From Alphaproteobacteria bacterium (GTDB lineage Bacteria > Pseudomonadota > Alphaproteobacteria > JAEUKQ01 > JAIBAD01), in NCBI GenBank assembly GCA_019695395.1, contig JAIBAD010000005.1:1-58445 (forward strand): a stretch of 58,445 bases of DNA, in the 5' to 3' direction. Position 1 is the stretch's first letter, and the number at the start of each line of letters is the position of its first letter. The notes under the pieces were generated by a model. It ran no database searches, had not been told where the DNA came from, and worked only from the letters and a program-made list of their open reading frames with translations. Below are positions 53,308 through 58,445 of the stretch, piece after piece. Both the position numbers and the translations under genes were made by a program.

Positions 53308-53670
53308 TTAAGGATTAAAACTGATTAATTTTTCTTTAAAACCAAGTTTATGATATAAATTTACAGCAGGCAAATTCGTATTTGTAACAAAAAGATTTAA
53401 TGCTTCGTAATCTTGTAGATATAATTGATGAAGGCTATGTCTAATTAAATATTGAGCACCGTATTGACCAATCAAGGTGTGTTCAGCTTCAGTTATTGCT
53501 TCTTCACATGTTTCTCCATCATCATCTACTGTTCCGTAATATGCATGATAATGTAAAACCCCTAATGATTTTTGATCAGTAGGTTGTATTGGACGTAGAC
53601 CATGAAGCGTACGGATAAAAAATTCTTCAGTATTACAAACCATGTCAATTTTATATTTTTGTATTTCCAT
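53308..53670 (-). pseudogene. GNAT acetyltransferase remnant with internal deletion
   Basis: The 120-residue frame joins a typical GNAT N-terminus (LRPIQPTDQKSLGVLHYHAY...DDDGETCEEAITEAEHTL) directly to a typical GNAT C-terminus (LFVTNTNLPAVNLYHKLGF). The central strands and the acetyl-CoA-binding Q/R-x-x-G-x-G/A loop between them are absent, a loss of roughly 60-80 residues. It is in frame but lacks the cofactor site, so it is probably not an active acetyltransferase. It is convergent with the HepT-like gene. Confidence 0.7.
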
Positions 53671-53946
53671 TTTTTTTCTTTTACTAATATGTAGTATATT
53701 TTTTGATTTTAAATAAACAGATCATTAAGAGATAGAATAGAAAGGAATGTAAAAATAGTGTCTTCATGAATTGATTTAATATATATCATAATTTCGCATA
53801 ATATATATTCTGGAAACAAATAGCATGAAAAATACCAGGAAATCTGCGGATTTAAATTTTAATATAACATTTTGTAAATTATTAAAGATTAAGTTTAATA
53901 AGCTTGGATTGACGATTAAAACTGAATTTAAAATTACAATTAGGAA

Positions 53947-54726
53947 TTATGATACTAAAGTAAAATTCAAGCCATCATAGGCTGGTTCAACATTGGGCGG
54001 ACAATAAGATTTCAATTCATCATAATCCATTAAAGTCCCAAGATGTGTAAGTACAGCATGTTTTGGTTTAACCCTTTTAATCCATTCTAAGGCAAGGTCA
54101 ACATGCGCATGTGTTTGATGTGCTTCCCATAATAAACAATCGACAATCCATAAATCCAAATTATGTAAATATTGGAAAGATTGTTCTGGTATTTTCACAA
54201 CATCAGTTGAATAAGCCATATTTCCAATTCTATACCCTAAAGTTTTGGTGTTTGGTCCATGATTTTGTTCAAATGGAATTACCTCGATATCATCAATATA
54301 AAAAGATTCTGTTACAATATGTGGATTTAAAAATGGTTTATATAAATTCCATGAACCTTTATGTGTTTGATTAAATATGTAATTAAATTTAATTTTTAAT
54401 TCTTCTATAGTTTCTTGGTCACCATAACAATTAAAAGGTTGATCCTTTAAAGGTCGTGGCATAAAACGTATATCATCTATCCCATGACAATGATCCGCAT
54501 GTGCATGGGTAAAAAGAATTGCATCTAATTTTTTGACATTTGCATCTAATAATTGGCTTCGCAAATCGGGGGATGCATCAATTAAGATAACTTTATTTTT
54601 AATTTCTACCAGTAAAGATACACGACGTCTTCGGTTTTTTGGGTTATTGGGATTACATTTCCCCCAATTGCCGTTAATAAGAGGTACACCGCCAGAACCA
54701 CCAGACCCAAGAATAGTAACTTTCAT
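53947..54726 (-). CDS. MBL-fold metal-dependent hydrolase (PhnP-like)
   Basis: A 259-residue metallo-beta-lactamase-fold protein with the family opening VTILGSGGSGGVPLINGNW and the metal motif THAHADHCHGIDD. HGPNTKTLGYRIG, then a late VLTHLGTLMD, supply further ligands. It resembles PhnP (phosphoribosyl cyclic phosphodiesterase). In many alphaproteobacteria it is the last gene of a metG-tatD operon, as here. Its ATG overlaps the tatD stop (TAATG), so translation is coupled. Confidence 0.92.
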   Translation of the reverse strand: MKVTILGSGGSGGVPLINGNWGKCNPNNPKNRRRRVSLLVEIKNKVILIDASPDLRSQLLDANVKKLDAILFTHAHADHCHGIDDIRFMPRPLKDQPFNCYGDQETIEELKIKFNYIFNQTHKGSWNLYKPFLNPHIVTESFYIDDIEVIPFEQNHGPNTKTLGYRIGNMAYSTDVVKIPEQSFQYLHNLDLWIVDCLLWEAHQTHAHVDLALEWIKRVKPKHAVLTHLGTLMDYDELKSYCPPNVEPAYDGLNFTLVS

Positions 54727-55502
54727 TATATTATTTCTGCCTTATTAAACAAATTCAGAAAATTGTCGTGCGTTATTTTAATAAAATCATTAAGAGGTAT
54801 CATCAACAAATTTGCCATAAATTCTGCCACATATTTAACATAGGCTGGTTGGTTAATTTGGCCCCTTTTGGGTACAGGCGCTAAATATGGGGAATCTGTT
54901 TCAATTAAAATTTTATCTAATGGAATGGTTTTTGCTATATCACGTAAATTTTGTGCATTTTTAAATGTTATAATGCCTGAAAAAGAAATATAAAAACCAA
55001 GATCGATAGCTTTTTGGGCCAGATCAGATCCTGCTGTAAAGCAATGAATAACACCTGTAATTTTTTGTTTTTGATTAAATTCTGTAAGCAAATCGATCAT
55101 ATCGTGATCGGCATTTCGGCTATGAATAATTAAAGGTAAGCCCGTGATTTGGGCAGCTTTTAAATGGGTCATAAAACATTCTTTTTGCAAATCTATCGGT
55201 GCATTGTCATAATAATAATCCAATCCACATTCACCAATACCGATAACTTTTTTCTGATTGGAAAAATTAACAAGTGTTTCTAAATCAAAGGGTTCATTTT
55301 CGACTTCATGGGGATGGGTACCAATTGAACAAAAAACATTTTCAAATTTTTCTGTCAATTGATGGATATCATTAAAATTATGTCTACTTGTGCAAATTGT
55401 TAACAAAACATTGACAGAAGAATTATGGGCATTGTTTATAATTTGATCAAGATCAATATCTTTTTTTATTAAATCCAGATGACAATGGCTATCAATTAGC
55501 AT
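54726..55502 (-). CDS. TatD family metal-dependent hydrolase/DNase
   Basis: A 258-residue TatD-type TIM-barrel hydrolase: IDSHCHLD at the N-terminus (two metal-binding His), IGECGLDYYY, PLIIHSRNAD, GVIHCFTAG and LIETDSPYLAPVPKRG with the final Asp. Members act as 3'-5' exonucleases on DNA. It sits 6 bases after metG and overlaps the MBL gene start. Confidence 0.94.
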   Translation of the reverse strand: MLIDSHCHLDLIKKDIDLDQIINNAHNSSVNVLLTICTSRHNFNDIHQLTEKFENVFCSIGTHPHEVENEPFDLETLVNFSNQKKVIGIGECGLDYYYDNAPIDLQKECFMTHLKAAQITGLPLIIHSRNADHDMIDLLTEFNQKQKITGVIHCFTAGSDLAQKAIDLGFYISFSGIITFKNAQNLRDIAKTIPLDKILIETDSPYLAPVPKRGQINQPAYVKYVAEFMANLLMIPLNDFIKITHDNFLNLFNKAEII

Positions 55503-55508
55503 AATACC

Positions 55509-57056
55509 CTATTCTTCTAAAAGAATTTTTGGAAAAATTGGCATAGGTTTAGGTAAAATAATCCCAGATTTTATAGGTATATGAAAGAAATTAAAGTTTC
55601 GTTCATTTTTTTCTTGTCCTACTTGATCCAATAAAAGATTAGCTGATTGTGGGATAAAAGGTTGAATAATAATTCCTAAACGGCGGATCACTTCAACTAA
55701 GGTATATAAAACCGTATGAAATCTATTTAAATCATTTTTTCTTAAATTCCATGGGGCTTGCGTATCAACATAACGATTAGCAGCACCCACGACAGCAAAA
55801 ATACTTTCTAAAGATTTATGAAAAGCTTGGTTAATTAATAATTCTTTTCTAACGTTATTTAAAAGCTGTTCAGATAGATTTAATAAATCATTATCACTTT
55901 CAAGTTTTTGCTCGCATTCAGGAACGACACCATTACAATTTTTGTTAATAATGGATAAAACACGTTGGGCAAGATTACCAAGGTCATTGGCGAGTTCGCT
56001 ATTGCTTCTATTTAAAATCGCTTGATGTGAAAAATCACCATCATTTCCAAATGGAACTTCACGCAATAAAAAATATCGTGTCTGATCAAGACCATATTTT
56101 TCAACGAGGTTAAAAGGATTAATAACATTGCCCAGGGATTTAGAAATTTTTTCACCTTCATTAGTCCACCATCCATGAGCAAAAACCCTTTTGGGCAAGG
56201 GTAATTGGGCAGCCATTAAAAAGGCTGGCCAATATACGGCGTGAAAACGCAATATATCTTTTCCTATCATATGTAATGTGGCTGGCCAAAATTTTTTAAA
56301 ATCTGGATTTTTAATTTCTGGATAACCAGCAACGGTTAAATAATTGGTTAAAGCATCAAGCCAAACATACATAATATGCTGTTGATCATCCGGTACTGGT
56401 ATCCCCCATTTAAACGTTACTCTCGATATAGAAAGATCTTGTAATCCTTTTTCAACAAATTTAATCACTTCGTTCCTACGGCTTGTGGGCGCAATAAAAT
56501 CTGGATTTTCTTTATAAAAATCTAACAAAGGTTTTTGCCAATTCGATAATTTAAAAAAATAACTGGGTTCCTCTAACCATTGAACCTCTGCCCCACTGGG
56601 GGCTATTTTTTTACCCTCTGCATTAAGACGCAATTCACTTTCATCATAAAAGGCTTCATCTCTTATTGCATACCAACCTTTATAACTATCCAGATAAATT
56701 TGATCATTGCTTTTTAATTTTTGCCAAAGTGTTTGACATGCTTTTTGATGTCTTAATTCTGTGGTACGAATAAAATCATCATAACTAAAATTTAATGTAT
56801 CTGCCAAATCACGAAAATTTTTTGAAACTTTATCTGTAAATGTTTGTGGATCTATTCCAGCCAATTCTGCTGATTTTTGAACTTTTTGCCCATGTTCATC
56901 AGTTCCAGTTGCAAATCTAACATCTTTGCCATCTAATCGTGCAAATCTGGCCAATACATCACACGCTAATGTTGTATAAGCATGTCCAATATGCGGGGTA
57001 TCATTTACATAATATATAGGGGTTGTAATATAAAAAGAATTATTAGTTTGTGACAT
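55509..57056 (-). CDS. metG: Methionyl-tRNA synthetase
   Basis: A 515-residue class I synthetase: the HIGH-type motif HIGHAYTT near residue 21, TGTDEHGQKV, WGIPVPDD, and KISKSLGN as the KMSKS loop, followed by an anticodon-binding helical domain. No CxxC zinc knuckle and no C-terminal EMAP-like tRNA-binding domain, the short form usual in alphaproteobacteria. It charges initiator and elongator tRNA-Met. It lies between holB (4-base gap) and tatD. Confidence 0.97.
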   Translation of the reverse strand: MSQTNNSFYITTPIYYVNDTPHIGHAYTTLACDVLARFARLDGKDVRFATGTDEHGQKVQKSAELAGIDPQTFTDKVSKNFRDLADTLNFSYDDFIRTTELRHQKACQTLWQKLKSNDQIYLDSYKGWYAIRDEAFYDESELRLNAEGKKIAPSGAEVQWLEEPSYFFKLSNWQKPLLDFYKENPDFIAPTSRRNEVIKFVEKGLQDLSISRVTFKWGIPVPDDQQHIMYVWLDALTNYLTVAGYPEIKNPDFKKFWPATLHMIGKDILRFHAVYWPAFLMAAQLPLPKRVFAHGWWTNEGEKISKSLGNVINPFNLVEKYGLDQTRYFLLREVPFGNDGDFSHQAILNRSNSELANDLGNLAQRVLSIINKNCNGVVPECEQKLESDNDLLNLSEQLLNNVRKELLINQAFHKSLESIFAVVGAANRYVDTQAPWNLRKNDLNRFHTVLYTLVEVIRRLGIIIQPFIPQSANLLLDQVGQEKNERNFNFFHIPIKSGIILPKPMPIFPKILLEE

Positions 57057-57060
57057 TATT

Positions 57061-58074
57061 TTATACCAGTTTAAATACTTTTCTAAAATCAGATACTAAA
57101 TCAATCCATATCATTTGTGGATCAAAATTTAAAAGATTTATTTGATGGGGGAGTTGTTTAATTTTATCAAATAATACCCATATTTCATGATCAAAAATTT
57201 TTGATAGATCTATTTTATTTAAATCAAAAAATGTTTGAGTAATGGGGTCCGTGATATGGGACTTGGACTTTATTATAATTTCAAGCCACTGTTGTAAAGC
57301 ATACAATAAAATATTAAAAAAATCCTTTGAATTATATTTGCTTGAAAATTCTTCCATTGTGGATAAAAACAAATAGTTATAATCTTTGGATAATATTGCC
57401 TGTTCAATATAGGGAAAAAAATTTATAATATTTATATCATGTAAAAACATAGCTTTTTTTATACTACCATTTGAAAGGTGATATAAAGTTTTTTGGTAAG
57501 ATTCATCAAGAGTATCATCTAAATAAGAAGCCAAAAGTTTTTTTATTATTGTTTCTTGCAATGGTAAAAATTTTAACGTGAAACACCGGGATTTAATTGT
57601 TGGTAAAACTAATCCTATAGAATGATTGATCAGAAAGAAACATACATGTTTGGGGGCATCTTCTAAAATTTTTAACAGCGCATTAGATGCATTTTTATTT
57701 AAATGATCAACAGCATCAATAATTACAATACGCCATTTACTTTTGTTTGGCGTTAAATAAAGAAAATCATTAATTTCTCTTACTTTATCAATCGTAATTT
57801 CTTTATTTGAATTTGCTGTATTTTCATCTGTGTTTTTATTTTCAATAATAAGTAAATCTGGATGAAAAATTTCAGGTTTTTCCCAGATAATACTATCATC
57901 ATTTACGTTTAAACCTAACATTGGTTCAGACAATAGATTATAGGCTAATATTCGGGCAAGCGTACCCTTACCAATACCTTCTATTCCATTAAACAACCAT
58001 GTATGGGGCAATTGATTATTTTTATATAGTTTATTAATTGTATCTTTTATATTTTCGTGTCCTAAAACAAACAT
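57061..58074 (-). CDS. holB: DNA polymerase III delta' subunit (HolB)
   Basis: A 337-residue clamp-loader-type AAA+ protein with a P-loop-like FNGIEGIGKGTLARILAYNLL, the helix IIDAVDHLNKNASNALLKILEDAPKH (Walker B region and sensor-linked LLKILEEP-like motif) and TIKSRCFTLKF (SRC motif). It is part of the clamp loader with DnaX and HolA. The start ATG at 58074 is 2 bases from the tmk stop. Confidence 0.93.
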   Translation of the reverse strand: MFVLGHENIKDTINKLYKNNQLPHTWLFNGIEGIGKGTLARILAYNLLSEPMLGLNVNDDSIIWEKPEIFHPDLLIIENKNTDENTANSNKEITIDKVREINDFLYLTPNKSKWRIVIIDAVDHLNKNASNALLKILEDAPKHVCFFLINHSIGLVLPTIKSRCFTLKFLPLQETIIKKLLASYLDDTLDESYQKTLYHLSNGSIKKAMFLHDINIINFFPYIEQAILSKDYNYLFLSTMEEFSSKYNSKDFFNILLYALQQWLEIIIKSKSHITDPITQTFFDLNKIDLSKIFDHEIWVLFDKIKQLPHQINLLNFDPQMIWIDLVSDFRKVFKLV

Positions 58075-58076
58075 AA

Positions 58077-58445
58077 TTAAACCATAGAAAGATTAAATTT
58101 TTTTTGAATAATATGTTGAATTGCAAGTGCTGTTTGTTCCATAGGTTGATTTGTTTCAATTATATGGCATCTTTCTGGATTATTTTGGGCAATAACTTTA
58201 AAAGCATCACTTAACTTATTATGAAAAGAAAGTCCCATTTCTTCGTATCTATTTTCTTTTTGGGATCGATTTTGTGCTTTTTTTAACCCCTTTTCTACAG
58301 GCAAATCTAAAATAAAAGTAAGATCAGGTTGAAATCCATCTATAATTATTTTATTTAAATGGTCGATTAAATTTTTATCTATATTTTGTCCATATCCTTG
58401 ATAAACAAGGGTTGAATCAATAAAACGATCACATATAACCCATGT
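58077..58445 (-). CDS. tmk: Thymidylate kinase, 5'-truncated by window edge
   Basis: The minus-strand frame is open to the right edge, so the gene's start lies outside; the TTG at 58304 is internal. The visible 122 residues include the dTMP-kinase motif CDRFIDSTLVYQGYG and the DLPVEKGLKKA helix, with the C-terminal KKFNLSMV. It phosphorylates dTMP to dTDP. The N-terminal P-loop is beyond the window. It heads the tmk-holB-metG-tatD-MBL operon. Confidence 0.93.
   Translation of the reverse strand, partial: TWVICDRFIDSTLVYQGYGQNIDKNLIDHLNKIIIDGFQPDLTFILDLPVEKGLKKAQNRSQKENRYEEMGLSFHNKLSDAFKVIAQNNPERCHIIETNQPMEQTALAIQHIIQKKFNLSMV

Noticed and set aside
53825-53980. 51-codon plus-strand ORF (MKNTRKSADLN...)
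   Set aside because: It overlaps the 3' end of the MBL-fold gene, has only a weak ribosome-binding site and composition like the AT-rich spacer.

Overview
The window is a stretch of chromosome from an AT-rich alphaproteobacterium (about one third G+C by eye). The class assignment rests on gene content and order: a CckA-type hybrid kinase followed by recA-alaS with icd convergent to them; a DUF1244 + GapR (DUF2312) + N-formylglutamate-amidohydrolase-like cluster next to pyruvate kinase; a psd-pssA pair; a tmk-holB-metG-tatD-MBL operon; and a single-chain indolepyruvate ferredoxin oxidoreductase. The low G+C and several decayed or interrupted genes would fit a host-associated lineage, but I cannot name a genus. 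I found no rRNA, tRNA, CRISPR array, insertion sequence or intact prophage.

Layout. 1-2.7 kb: the 3' part of a Pat-type acyl-CoA synthetase/GNAT gene and a DUF350 membrane protein ending at a clear terminator. 2.8-4.05 kb: cbtBA (cobalt uptake), read leftward behind a well-preserved cobalamin riboswitch. 4.5-7.6 kb: an accessory locus with a membrane protein carrying a cysteine-rich periplasmic domain, a lipase fused to a Hint (hedgehog/intein-like) domain, and a second Hint protein. 7.8-9.65 kb: a leftward MoaD-like / Asp-box (BNR) / DUF421 operon. 9.96-17.3 kb: surface-carbohydrate genes, namely a GT-B-like protein, a very long NodU-type carbamoyltransferase fused to a NodB-type deacetylase, and an AlgI-like MBOAT with an SGNH partner. 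17.3-20.65 kb: pyk, a GyrI-like protein, a HutG-like amidohydrolase, DUF1244 and gapR. 20.65-26.1 kb: an oppABCDF peptide importer with a strong hairpin between oppA and oppB. 26.3-31.8 kb: a beta-lactamase-fold protein, the indolepyruvate oxidoreductase and a UDP-glucuronate epimerase-like protein. 31.9-39.7 kb: cckA, recA, alaS, icd and a LOG-family gene. 39.9-41.8 kb: accessory DNA with a damaged RTX-repeat gene, a small orphan protein and a lone terminase-small-subunit-like gene. 41.9-52.2 kb: psd-pssA, an RND efflux pair, dnaE and a beta-hydroxyacid dehydrogenase. 52.4-53.7 kb: a second accessory island with a stand-alone Hint protein, a HepT-like HEPN protein that has lost its catalytic motif, and a GNAT remnant. 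53.9-58.4 kb: the tmk operon, cut by the window edge.

The most unusual theme is three Hint domains in two separate accessory loci. One is a lipase fusion whose Hint domain is cut short, one is a complete mini-intein-like domain ending in His-Asn-Cys, and one is a stand-alone domain ending in His-Asn-Lys that shares a reading frame with a catalytically degenerate HepT gene across a single TAA. The upstream membrane protein and the lipase-Hint gene are arranged like an immunity/effector pair, but that role is inference only. A second theme is single in-frame stops or homopolymer frameshifts (cckA leader, Hint/HepT junction, RTX gene). These may be gene decay, assembly error or real gene boundaries.
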